This document shows, one piece after another, positions 43,332 to 53,604 of a DNA stretch of 64,000 bases. Numbering within the stretch: the first letter of the stretch is position 1; the number at the start of each line of letters is the position of its first letter. The DNA lies in assembly GCA_003008705.1 (NCBI GenBank), contig PDUO01000059.1, positions 124,001 to 188,000 of the forward strand, written 5' to 3'. This DNA is from Pezicula radicicola (lineage: Eukaryota; Ascomycota; Leotiomycetes; Helotiales; Dermateaceae). Under the pieces are notes generated by a model. The model was not told the DNA's origin and did not search any database. It worked only from the letters and a program-made list of their open reading frames with translations. The translations under genes were made by a program, and so were the position numbers.

Positions 43332-44780
43332 TCATCTCTGAGAGAGGTAAAGTCGCCGAGGTTCGACAGCACATAATCGATTCTTTAGACAGGTTGCTTC
43401 ATTTGTTGTCATGTCTTGAGAAATAGTATCTTTCATGAATAGCTTAGGTTGATGTTTCTCGGCTTCTTTACCTATTTGTAAGCCTTTGACGGCTCCATAA
43501 TTGCGAAATGGAGGTGGAGGTGTATTGAGTCTTGTGAATGGAAGATCCATCTCGAAGGGGCTCCAAGTAGATGACCCACCGCCCTTGGAGGCTGCCGCTG
43601 GTCCGAAAGCGTTTACAAGGCCATCATCGCTAATTCCCGCCCTCGCTATCTCAAGAGATGGGTTCCAAGGCGGAGTCAAACCCCCGACCTGGCCCCATTC
43701 TTCTCCAGCGGCGGGAGAGGAGGCTGCCGTTGGTCCAAACGCGTTTACAAGGCCTTCATCGCTAATTCCCGCCCTCTCAATCCCATAAAATGGTTCCCAA
43801 GGCGGAGTCAAACCCCCGACCTGGCCCCATTCTTCTCCAGCGGCGGGAGAATCTGGAGAATCTGGAGCTGGCTCAGGTGCCAAGCTAGACGCAAGACCAG
43901 AGTCGTAATATGTAGGCATGCTGGACCAAGGGCCATCATTGTCTTCGTACCACTGCGAAATTGGATCCTGCGAAAGACGAGGCTTGCGCGCATATACACC
44001 AGCATTTTGGGTAATATGCATGTCTTTTCCTTCTTCCCTGCGCATGGATTGGAATTGAGCCATCTGGTTGTCGCCAACTTGTCTATCATTCCCATCTGGA
44101 ATAACGCTACTCTGTCTTGACATTGACGTGAGTTGAGATATCTTCTCTTCGACCACGGGATCAGTGGAAGAGAAGATGGGATCGATGAGCTGGTGTGCAC
44201 GTGTACTTTCTGTTCGTTGAGAAGGTTGTCTTTGTTGGGTATCCGCGGCATTTTGTCGTTGCTGCTGGAGAATCAGTTGTTGTTGCCTCTGTTGGGCTTG
44301 AGCCTTGGCTAATACGGCTTGTCGTTGATGCATGCCAGGCCAGAGACGACCGACGTTGCTTGTTTGTGTTGGTACGATGGATGGGACTGAGAGGTTTTCA
44401 CCGCTGCCAAGTCCACTATGGCTGACATACTCTTTAGACTCCTCACTACCTTGTTTTAGGAACTCGTCGAAATCAAAACCATCTTGCAACGAGAACGATA
44501 ATGGACGTTCTAGAGTGGATAAATGGTCGATATTTGCCACTCTCTGAGGGGAATTTGGCGATCCGATCAGCGTCAACTTCGATACTGACTGGGATGGTTT
44601 CCGGGAGAGGACCTGCGATTTCCGCCCAGGCTTGTTTATTCTTCCACCTACAGAGGCTGGCCGTCCTGGAAAGAGCGCCCGCCTATCTCGACTTTCGTCG
44701 TCGCGACGAAGTGAAAGGTTTGGGCGGCCGTTTTGTCTGCTCTCCAGCCCCTTCCCCGCCCATTCATACCCAGAGGTCAT
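43332..44780 (-). CDS. Disordered Gln/Ser-rich protein with a duplicated segment, 482 aa
   Basis: A single-exon frame. 44780 is the first ATG. The protein is predicted disordered: basic and Ser-rich N-terminus, an acidic-aromatic motif DGFDFDEFLKQ near residue 105, a Gln-rich stretch (QAQQRQQQLILQQQRQ) near 165-200 and a Pro/Gly-rich C-terminal part. A 44-residue unit (SPAAGEEWGQVGGLTPPW ... DEGLVNAFGP) occurs twice in tandem near residues 325-412. No domain is recognised. It is divergent from the DUF7708 copy B gene at 45227. Its FDFDxFL motif, a following VPSIVP-like segment and HQLID occur in the same order as in the N-terminus of AAA copy A. Function unknown; a scaffold or regulatory role is possible. 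Confidence 0.7.
   Translation of the reverse strand: MTSGYEWAGKGLESRQNGRPNLSLRRDDESRDRRALFPGRPASVGGRINKPGRKSQVLSRKPSQSVSKLTLIGSPNSPQRVANIDHLSTLERPLSFSLQDGFDFDEFLKQGSEESKEYVSHSGLGSGENLSVPSIVPTQTSNVGRLWPGMHQRQAVLAKAQAQQRQQQLILQQQRQNAADTQQRQPSQRTESTRAHQLIDPIFSSTDPVVEEKISQLTSMSRQSSVIPDGNDRQVGDNQMAQFQSMRREEGKDMHITQNAGVYARKPRLSQDPISQWYEDNDGPWSSMPTYYDSGLASSLAPEPAPDSPDSPAAGEEWGQVGGLTPPWEPFYGIERAGISDEGLVNAFGPTAASSPAAGEEWGQVGGLTPPWNPSLEIARAGISDDGLVNAFGPAAASKGGGSSTWSPFEMDLPFTRLNTPPPPFRNYGAVKGLQIGKEAEKHQPKLFMKDTISQDMTTNEATCLKNRLCAVEPRRLYLSQR
43589..43852 (-). repeat. Tandem duplication, 132-base unit, two copies
   Basis: Copies run 43589-43720 and 43721-43852, each starting AGGCTGCCG(C/T)TGGTCC. They are nearly identical in the half that reads AAGGCGGAGTCAAACCCCCG. 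The unit is 44 codons, so the reading frame is kept. The high identity suggests a recent event. Confidence 0.85.
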
Positions 44781-45226
44781 GGTCGTAGTAGATTGGAGGC
44801 CGTGTGTCTCTGCAGAGCTCAAGGGAGGCGGAAGCGGGGTTTAGTTGCCATCGTTTTGCAGTTAAAGAAGGCCAAAATCATTCGACTAATTCCAAGACTG
44901 AAAGGTGTTCGAGAGCGAGTCGCTACGTGTTTAGGAACAAAGAGTGAGGTTCGACAATATGATCAATTGGAATTCAGAGCTCGAGAACAACAGAATGCCT
45001 GCTTCAAAAAGTTCACGATGCTGCTGAGTAAGGTTAATGTGCCTCAGGCGGCGTGAGGGCTGTACAGCACAGTGTGAATTGCACAGCCACAGTCGTAATA
45101 CCATGATAATAAGATGTCTAAGGATACAAATAATTAATGTGTGATGACAGTATTCGCAGCTGATGATGTACGTGTAGCTCAAAAGACAACTTATCCTGCT
45201 TCAGTAAGCAGAGGGCCGCGAGCGCC
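44781..45226. promoter_or_regulatory. Divergent promoter of the disordered protein and DUF7708 copy B
   Basis: The genes start back to back 446 bases apart, a geometry like that of DUF7708 copy A and AAA copy A. No TATA box or operator was recognised. Confidence 0.45.
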
Positions 45227-47374
45227 ATGCAGAGTAGTACCCCTCCTGGAGGCCTATCTCTTCCAATACATGGAGGCATAACATCGTGGTATCAGCCTGT
45301 CTTTGGACCTCATGGGTAATCCCTCCTCTTCCTTAGTATAACTCGCCAAAAAATTCAGTATCGTCACTACGACTTAAGGATGTATGCTAAAGCCTCTGCT
45401 CTAGTCCTCGGGACATAGCTCAAGAAGCCTACATCGACGCGATCCGTTACCTGAAGAAGGAAATTCGAGGCAAAGATGCAATACAACAGCTTGTGGAAGG
45501 CAAGACCACGATACAAGATGTGAGAAGCATTGTTGAGAAGGCAAAAGAAAAGTACGAGTCAGTATCGGGAGAGACCAATACTCGGCGCTGTCTTCGGATA
45601 TTTTCTGCCAGAATCATGTATTATGGCCCAGTTTTCGACATGCTGTCACAACATCACCCAGAATACGTGGCTTTAGCCTGGGGCTCTGTGAAGTTTGTGT
45701 TAATGGTAGGTCTGATTTCGCTACATAGTGGAATTTTTGCAGCTTGGTAGGTAGGGTCACATATACTGCTTCAAGGAGGGGCCCACTCCTGGGCAGGGGC
45801 AGCGTTTCCATTCTTCCAGCGTTATTTCCACGGCCGATCCGATGAAGCTAGGTTGAGATGACACATGCTAGGTGCGATGATTCTAGCCAATGAAAGCCTT
45901 TGTTCATAGGAAATGGGACATCGAATGTCCAGACGCGGCTGGGAGGTTACAACCACTGGGTTGCATTTAGATGTTTTAAGGATCATTTGAATATGCAGTT
46001 CTTCTAACATCAATCTTTAGGGCATTATCAACCACGCAAACCTCGTATCCCAATTTTCTCAGGCTCTTGCCGAGATTGGAGAAGCCCTGCGGCAGACAAA
46101 GCTGAGTGCTGAGCTATATCAAACTGATCACATGAAGGAAGCCATTTCCCGGCTGTATGCGCACATCATACTGTTCTTTCAGCAAGCAGTAAAGTGGTAT
46201 AGCATGAGTTCAGCGGGGAGAGCATTCTCATCGATCTTCAAACCATTCGAACTCGATTACAAAGATACTGTTGAAGAAATCCAACTCTGTTCTCAGACGG
46301 TCAACAACATCGCAAGTGCAGCCAGTCGAGCTGAGCTTCGAGGACTTCACGACATCATCAAGCAACTATACCAACAAAATCAGGAAAGAGACAAGAAGTT
46401 TCAGCAGATGCAAACACAGCTGAAGGACATTCACGAAGGAATGGACAGCTCAACTACTCAGATGCTGCAGGTTGCAACGAGTTAGTACGCCTATTCGTGC
46501 ATAGACTATGTGTTGACCATGTGGTATAGGTCACAAATCTATCACTGAGAGCATACGCGTGGAAGTGTTGAAGATCAACCCACATTTACACGGTATCCAG
46601 TTTTACAACATCGTACAGACACTGCGACCGAAACAGACTCCCGAGGAAACATTTGCAAAGGTTCAATCACTCGCAAAACGAAACCGTACGACAACGGGAC
46701 CGTCGAGAGACTTCACAGACCTCTTGAACTGTCTTGGTAGATGGGTGTCAACGGAAGGGCCCACTTTATTTGCCGTGAGGGTAAGTCTTCGTGCTGAAGC
46801 CAAAGCAAAGGAGTTTGCTGTTGAAGTGATCAAACTACTACGTCCCTTGCCATACGCTGTCATCTGGAATCTATCTCTATCCAGGTCTCAGGCTAGGAGC
46901 ACATCGTTAGTGGACATGATCAAAAGCCTGATCTTCCAGGCTTTACAACATGACCCCTCTATCCTGCATAAACATCCGGCGGAACTTGATGCAACCAAGT
47001 TTCTATCGCACCATACAGAAGCTGAATGGGTATCCCTTCTCTCAAAGCTCTTGTCAAGGTTGTCAAAATGCTTCATCGTCGTCGAGGCAGAAGACATCTT
47101 TCAGGCTCACCGAGAAAGTCCGGAATGGTCTGGCCATTTCTTCCAGCTTTTTCAAAATCTTATAGATCAAGCCGAGAGCTCGGGAAATATGCTCAAGGTC
47201 TTAGTTCTAGGGTATGGCACTCGCCTACTGACATTGCAGAGTCAACCCGGAAGCAGCAATCGCATCGTCTCATCCATTCACCGACCCGTTCCTGTCCCGC
47301 CGCACATGAGAAGGCGCTTTGGAAATGGCAGGAAAACCATGGCTGGTTGGCAACACTTAAAGGCCAGGATCTGA
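45227..47374 (+). CDS. DUF7708-type STAND-like protein, copy B, 564 aa
   Basis: Exons 45227-45315, 45405-45705, 46021-46480, 46530-47374. The N-terminal domain reads PRDIAQEAYIDAIRYLKKEI, MLSQHHPEYVALAWGSVKFV, GIINHANLVSQFSQALAEIG, followed by a helical coiled-coil-like stretch (QQNQERDKKFQQMQTQLK). The C-terminal half has a NACHT-like order: strand TLFAVR, helix, AVIWNLS, MIKSLIFQALQHDP, Walker B-like KCFIVVEAEDIF, sensor-like LKVLVLGYGT. As in copy A, the P-loop region (RVSLRAEAKAKEF) has no Walker A. Intron 2 is 315 bases, far longer than the 59-base intron at the corresponding site in copy A. No C-terminal repeats. A non-nucleotide-binding STAND relative is inferred. Confidence 0.78.
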
Positions 47375-48003
47375 GGTACTCCCCGCCTAGCACTATTTAA
47401 GGGGTATTCGAATGTTCCAAAAACCTTTCAAATGTGAGGTTGTGAGATTAAAGGGAAAAGATTACTCGGAATAAAAGTCATGCTCAACGTTAATAATAGT
47501 GTATAAGAAGCTAGATAAGTTAGATAAACTAGCCTTTTAGTCTACTAATTTAGTAGACTAGACTAACTTTTTAGGGTTGTTAGTCTACTATTTAAGTAAC
47601 TTTTCTAGACTTTAGTTTAGAGCTTTTAAGGTTAGTCTAAGTAAGTTAAAACTAGATTAACTTTTTATACTAATATAATTAAAATTAATTAGTTTAAAGA
47701 ATTAAATTAAAGGTTAAATGAATTAATAATAATTTTTAAACTGGTATTAAATATTATAATTTATTTGAGAAACTAATAACTAAATGTTCTAGATGGCCCC
47801 CAAACCACCTAATTTGTTAGAAAAGCTGTTTATATGTACACTCATTAGTGATTGGATGTCGTCTGCTTACGCCCCACTTCCAGCCACACACCACTACATA
47901 ATAGCCAACGCATCTTCCCTGCTGAGCAAGAAAGACTCCATCGATCAATTCATTAAATTCATCATCTGTCATCATTCCTAGATATATTTGCTGAAGCTAA
48001 AGC
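47375..48003. other. AT-rich intergenic block with a perfect palindrome
   Basis: From 47480 to 47770 the sequence is very A+T-rich and RIP-like. TAGTCTACTAA and its exact reverse complement flank a single T at 47538-47560, and partial copies of TAGTCTACT and AGTAGACTA surround it. No gene is supported. Confidence 0.55.
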
Positions 48004-49926
48004 ATGTCTCGTGGGAAAGCAAATAGTACAGACTATGTAGTCCCTCCAGCTCAGCCCATACGCGACTCAGCTAGTTCCTTTGCTGGCCCTGTCATTCAAT
48101 ATCCCGATATCCCAGATTTCTATGTCTGGGAAGCAGGAGTAATTATTCTTTTCGACCCCCAACTTAGACATCATTCTCTAAACAAACGGCAGGACATTGA
48201 AGCGCCCGAACGCTTTATTTTTGATGACAACAAATTGGATGAGATCTTTCCCCGACGTCCTAACGTAATGCGCATACGCCTCCAATAATCGAAGAATTTA
48301 CGTCACTAATCATGTTTACAGGAGGGGCCTTTCCTAGAGTCTAACGAGGCTTTAGAATCTGGAGTGGAACCGTCTGCTCTAGAGCCGGAGGAAACTTCCC
48401 AACTGCGAGCCGAGAGTCCTAAATCTCCTTCTAGGAGAAATAAGCAAGTAGCAGGACTCCGTATCTTGTAAGTCGAAGTACACACCCTTAATTAAGAAAT
48501 GATCTAATATATATATCAGACTTGAGAATGTAAAACAAAGCTACCTCATTCGTGACCTTGACGCAGCAGAGATCTATTCTCTGAAGCAGAACTGGCATCT
48601 CCCGCTTGATTTTGTGACACTTCTTTCACACCGAGAACTTAATGCGGGCTTTGCAAAGAAGAAATTTCAAATGATTGAGAATCACCAAGTGATCCGTGAG
48701 GGTAGAGAGCAGTTCTGGCATGGCTGATATGCTAACAATAAGCAGAATTGACTATGTGTTTCCTAGCTGGGGGAATCCTCTCATTATCCCACGACCTCGA
48801 AGCAAAACTCACTCGAGGCTTTTGGTTTAGTCGAGACAGAGATCTCCTTGACTCCGTACTCGAAGATATAATGCCCGAAACGCCACACATTCGCCATCCA
48901 TTCTTCATACCTAGGCAAATCCTTCACGCACTAACGTACGACATCGAAGACGGCGTCACCGGAATTCTCTCGGCACTGGGACAAGTCCGCAGAGATATTG
49001 ACAACGCCGTTGAGAATCGATATGTCGATGGCTTCGAGTACTATTTCTACCGTGCGCATAAAAAATACTTTCATGGTATCGGTGATATATGGGAGAAATT
49101 TGAGCAGGCTGAAACGCTAGGAAAGTTCATCCTTAAGGGATTATCAGAACTTGGAAAGGCTACGGATTCAGAACAGCAAGCCTATTTCGAGGAGGTAGTG
49201 ACCTTTGATATGGAGAGGTTGCAATGCTTTAGAAGGAATATCGAAATGAGAGATGCTAATATAAAGCGTCAACTTGAGCTTGTAAGTCTTAGAGGTCTTA
49301 TATGCTGTTTTGTAAACTGATGAAAGAAGCTACATAATCTCATCAATCTCCGTGATGGGAGAGTAAGTCAACTCATCGCAGAAACATCAGCTCAGGTTGC
49401 TCGAGAGAGTAAAAGAGATAGTTCGGCTAGTAAGGCGCTTGCTGTCGTCGCTACTGTTTTCCTTCCCGGGACTTTCATAGCGGTAATTCTCTCACCCTCT
49501 CATCCTCTCGTTCTCTTCCTGTTTAGCTACGTGCTCACTATTTTATAGTCATTGTTCGCCACTCCATTCTTTAACTTCGAGACACCAGCTGGTACTAAAA
49601 TACTCTCCCACCAATTTTGGATATACTGGGTTGTTAGTATCCCGCTCACAATTGTCGTGATTCTTCTGTGGTTTGTATGGTATCGATACACATCGGAAAA
49701 AAACCGAATAGAAGACGAGAAGGGATCTAGTGCTACTAACCAATCTATATTTGCATACAATTTTGACGGTGACGTAGAACTAGAACTGGATTTCTTAAGG
49801 AAGATGAAAAATGAAGACCCATATGCTCCCCATCTCAAGTTTTCTGACAAGAAGAAGCGTTTTCCGAACTGGAGGGCTGTCATAGCAAGAAGGAAGAGCA
49901 GGGTTTCTACTATAGAGGATATATAA
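48004..49926 (+). CDS. CorA-like membrane protein (Mg2+ channel superfamily), 551 aa
   Basis: Six exons: 48004-48264, 48322-48467, 48520-48701, 48746-49281, 49330-49482, 49549-49926. A soluble N-terminal part ends in a long helical region (GILSALGQVRRDIDNAVENR; FDMERLQCFRRNIEMRDANI; LINLRDGRVSQLIAETSAQV), then two adjacent transmembrane helices (ALAVVATVFLPGTFIASLFA and YWVVSIPLTIVVILLWFVWY) and a short charged tail. This is the fold of CorA/ZntB-type proteins as found in large fungal expansions. The GMN selectivity motif after TM1 is absent (here ATPFFNFE), as in many fungal relatives, so ion selectivity cannot be inferred. A plasma-membrane location is likely. Confidence 0.83.
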
Positions 49927-50873
49927 CTTTTTATAATTTTAGCTAGCAGCGTGGCTAAAGAATCTAGACTAGCTTAGGCCCCTTCTGCACCATGGCTCAC
50001 CTTCGGTTCGTTTACCGACAGCTCAGTCTAGAATAGCGATAGCTGGCAGGCTTAAAGACGGAAATAAGGAGTGAGATATCGATATTCCGACATCCAACTA
50101 CTTGTTCTAAGTAGTAATAAATAGGAGCAAGCCAAGGTAGTAAAGAACTTAGTGGAAGTAAAGTATGTACAAGTCTTAGATGAGGCTGAAGATACGAAAG
50201 TCGTAATAGCTTAGCTGATTTTCCTATTGCATATAATCCGCAACTCCGCTAGCGAGCCTGTAACAAGAAATGACCACAACAGAGCAAGACGGTGAGTGAC
50301 ATTGTAAAACAACTCTACAGATTTACAAAGCTACTTCTAAAACTTAAAGTAAACCTGTGTGTATAACTCCACGTTGATCAAATGATTGTCACTGTCCTAA
50401 TTGGCCAGTTTGAGGAAGGTGAAGTGATAGCAAAGAGAGGCCAACAAGGTTGAATTGTTAGTGGAAGGCAACACTTTGCAAAAATAACATGCTTCTGTAT
50501 TCTAACAGGTGATGCGATGAGGCTGAGGCCAAATATTGAAGCATACACCAAAGTAGTGAAGTATCATTTGGTTGCTCGCTAGACAGAGCCAATACTTTGC
50601 GCAGTTCGAGCAACATAATGCACCTGGCTTTATCGGGTGAGGCATTAGGCGGCAACGCAGAATTGCATAGCTTTCAACGATATAATTCGTAGACAAGTAG
50701 GCCAGGCAGATCCTATAGCGAATATAAGGCTGTACTCGGTGAAGCCTCAAGATGAATTAATACCTGGAGCGCTCAGCCTTGCTAATTGCTGATCAGAATA
50801 TTGTTATAGTAGCACAATCGCCCTTAATCGGATTCATCTCTTGAGCCAATCTATTCCACAATTACTATCCAGA
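49927..50873. other. Intergenic region, no gene supported
   Basis: Only short open frames without domains were seen. No repeat end or RNA gene was recognised. Confidence 0.4.
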
Positions 50874-52564
50874 ATGGACCCCATAACGGCCGGCATCACT
50901 GCAGTAGGATTCGTGGCATCATGTTGGACTCTGGTGGAAGCTACCAAGGATTTCCGGAAGTTGTTCTGCAAACAGAAAAGAGATGCTCACTCTAGGGAGA
51001 TGAAGCACATTTTGCAGGATATGTTGGCCATGGAAAATATGGTCGCATTCTTATTTAAGTATTTGAATAAACAAAGCAACGAAAAACCAGAAAATGAAGC
51101 GACGAAGATGCTGTCGGATGCAGCTAAAGCATGTACACGGATAGTTAAAAGTATAAGAAAAGGAATTGAAAATTGCAGAGGAAAGGGTTGTGGTGATGAC
51201 AGTTTGAAGGAGCTAAGATCAGAGTTGTCAGAAAAAAAAGGGACGCTTTTGGGAGCCCTTGTAACATGCGGATTGTGTGGAGCATTTCTTCTCTTTCACT
51301 TTTATTTGATTCAAGTGCTCTTGCTAACAATTTTGGGTATGCAGTATATCGATGCATAATTCAACAGAACAGACCAATACTCAGCATGGACAGACGAACG
51401 AAATAACCAGAGCGATTAACACCAAAGTCGACGAATTGAAGCTAGTGATTCTTGCATCTTCACCAATGGCGCAGTCTCAAGTCATGGCACAATCACGAGA
51501 TCAACCTCAGGGCAATAATGGTGATGATTTCATTGATACGTGGCTAAAACCCGCTCCCACAGCGGATGAACCTAAGGGAAGGAAGACGAATGAAGCTAGA
51601 TCTTCTCAGGAGTCTGAGTTGGTGGTGCCCGCCTCGATTGTAGAATGCGAGCACCACGCTGTACCCAAAATGTCTGACAAGGAATGTGAGCACCAAATAT
51701 TCTCGTTTGGTAACTTACGGGGCCATTTGGTGGTTAGTGTATCAGTCCCAAGGAGTATTTGGGCAAATCTGCACCTTGGAGAAGAACCCCGCAGGCCTTT
51801 GGACGAGTTTACGTCGCGGCGTTACAGTGCAGTTACATCTGAACCCAAGAAATTTCGGGCGGACGGGTTTGATCTTCGCCAAAATATTCTTGAGCGTGAC
51901 ATTGAGCGACTTGTGGCTATCAATATAAACGAAATGATCGATTCGGACGAAGTCCTTGTAAAGGTTGAGAGAGTAGTCGCGGATGTCAGAGCACTTATTT
52001 CCAATTCGGGAGACTCTGAATCATGGACAAGGATTGTTGTTGGCTTCTTCGTCAACCCTACGGCACTTGGCAAGAAGAAGATAATGCCTGCAAATTGTTC
52101 CGAGAATATACTCACCAGCATGGGTATCTTAGCTGAATGGCCAGTGATAGTTACGTGGCCAGATAGGGTCAATTGGAGTTTCTGTGGTACCCACTGGCCG
52201 AATTTTCCCAGTGTTGATGCCGCGGATTATGGGAAAGTATTTAGTGAACGGTCGACCATCAAGGCACATATTCATGAGGTCTGTGTACTCCAACTGGAAT
52301 AAGTTTGGAATTGATGAGTGTTGATAGTCTCAGTTTACCACCTCGCTGGGCCCGAAGAGGACTTCGGATGTAACAATCAAGGGTGTCAAGAAATCTAATA
52401 TCCAGATTCAGTTTATTACGTGTATAAGTTTGGACGCTAAAGGGTGGATAGAGGCTATTTGGAAGACACTAGGAGCGGAGAGGTGCTTCCAGTGGAGAGA
52501 TGAAGAGGCTACTGATACACATAACTACCATTTGATTTATAAGAAACGTCATGGAAGTACATAA
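50874..52564 (+). CDS. Helo-like (STAND N-domain) protein, 521 aa
   Basis: Three exons, 50874-51274, 51345-52278, 52334-52564, all in frame. Intron 1 has a good GCTAAC branch point. Residues 1-30 (MDPITAGITAVGFVASCWTL ... DFRKLF) are the start of the fungal Helo-like N-terminal domain of STAND proteins, an amphipathic/hydrophobic helix bundle; residues 30-130 are helical and Cys/Lys-rich. There is no NACHT or repeat domain. Instead an unrecognised C-terminal region follows (FGNLRGHLVVSVSVPRSIWA; LAEWPVIVTWPDRVNWSFCG; LDAKGWIEAIWKTLGAERC). Helo-type domains in HET-S-like and MLKL-like proteins act on membranes. Such a role here is inference. The last exon is supported by its frame and splice sites only. 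Confidence 0.72.
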
Positions 52565-52679
52565 AGTAGTTATACCTTTCAGAGCAATGGCCCGTTCTTA
52601 AACTTCATGAAATGTTAGAAATTCTCTGCAATTCATCAGTAAGTATATCCCAGCAGGGCCACCTCTCCTACATTCAATC
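52565..52679. other. Short spacer
   Basis: Sequence between the Helo-like gene and the LTR-like element; nothing recognised. Confidence 0.4.
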
Positions 52680-52827
52680 TGTTGAATAGGCACAATATGG
52701 ACAGCAATAAGTGGGTGGCAATTGTGGTGGATTCTGTGTTTCTGTGTGGAAGCTAGAGTGCTAGAATGGCCTACTTGTAGTAGCAGGACGATCACATGAC
52801 TATTCAATATATTCACTGAATTCAACA
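52680..52827 (-). mobile_element. Solo-LTR-like element, copy 2 (148 bases)
   Basis: On the minus strand it starts TGTTGAATTCAGTGAATATA and ends CTATTCAACA, giving TG...CA ends with an 8-base inverted repeat (TGTTGAAT/ATTCAACA). The flanks GAATG and GATTG differ by one base and may be a decayed 5-base target duplication. It matches copy 1 at 19944 over most of its length. No internal retroelement sequence is adjacent. Confidence 0.72.
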
Positions 52828-53040
52828 CATTCTAGAAGAAATAGAAAGATATAACTATATACACAATCTTAAATTTTATCATTTTCTACGCTCTACTAGT
52901 TAAAGGACCAACCTATCTATGAGTACTACTAGCACCCCTAGTAGACCGACTTAGTCACCCTTGATATAGCTATATAACATTTACAACATTTACACGATAC
53001 AAGAAGATAGAACAACAATAAATTACTCTTACCTCACCCT
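52828..53040. other. AT-rich flank of the inverted-repeat element
   Basis: A+T-rich sequence, no gene. Confidence 0.4.
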
Positions 53041-53335
53041 AAGGTTTTATTATTACTCTATATAATTCCCTAAACAAAGTAGAACACTAAGGACCTTTAT
53101 ATTAATATCGTATTAATTACAACTTTTAAGGCGATTGAATTAAGTTTTTAAAGATATACCTTATACTTAAATAAATATATAGTACTACTAAGACAACTAT
53201 TCTTTAACTACCTCCCTCTTATTTAAATTTATATAAGTTACTAATAACTAAGATACTAAATTAAGAAACACTTAATACCACTAACCTCTTACTCAAACCT
53301 CTTTTGAGAATATAGGTAAGTAATAATAAAACCTT
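53041..53335. mobile_element. Inverted-terminal-repeat element, copy 2 (RIP-decayed, internally deleted)
   Basis: The left end AAGGTTTTATTATTAC and the right end TAATAATAAAACCTT are reverse complements. The interior aligns with copy 1 (307-782): for example ATTTATATAAGTTACTAATA here matches ATTTACATAGGTCGCTAATA there, the differences being C-to-T and G-to-A changes. About 180 internal bases of copy 1 are missing. It has no coding capacity. Confidence 0.78.
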
Positions 53336-53604
53336 AAAGGGGGGAGAAAGTAATTTATTAATAGAATAACAGGTATAATTGTATATAGTATAGTAAGCAT
53401 TAGTACAACCAAACAAAGGATCTCAAATTAAGTCTAAGTCATAGCTAATTAACACCCAAGCACTTTATAAAAGTGCTAGTAATGCTCACAAACCATGTCT
53501 AAAGCAACATCGCTTAAGTCTTGCATAAGGCTACAATAGTCACCTACCATCCAACAATTCCTATAACACCCAACTCCCCATCAAACTTCGACCCCAAACT
53601 CACC
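53336..53604. other. AT-rich spacer, 3' flank of the membrane monooxygenase
   Basis: A run of A+T-rich sequence that becomes C-rich near 53560. It contains no gene. Confidence 0.4.

Noticed and set aside
47793..47981. 62-codon open frame before the CorA-like gene
   Set aside because: No domain and the CorA-like gene has its own good start at 48004.
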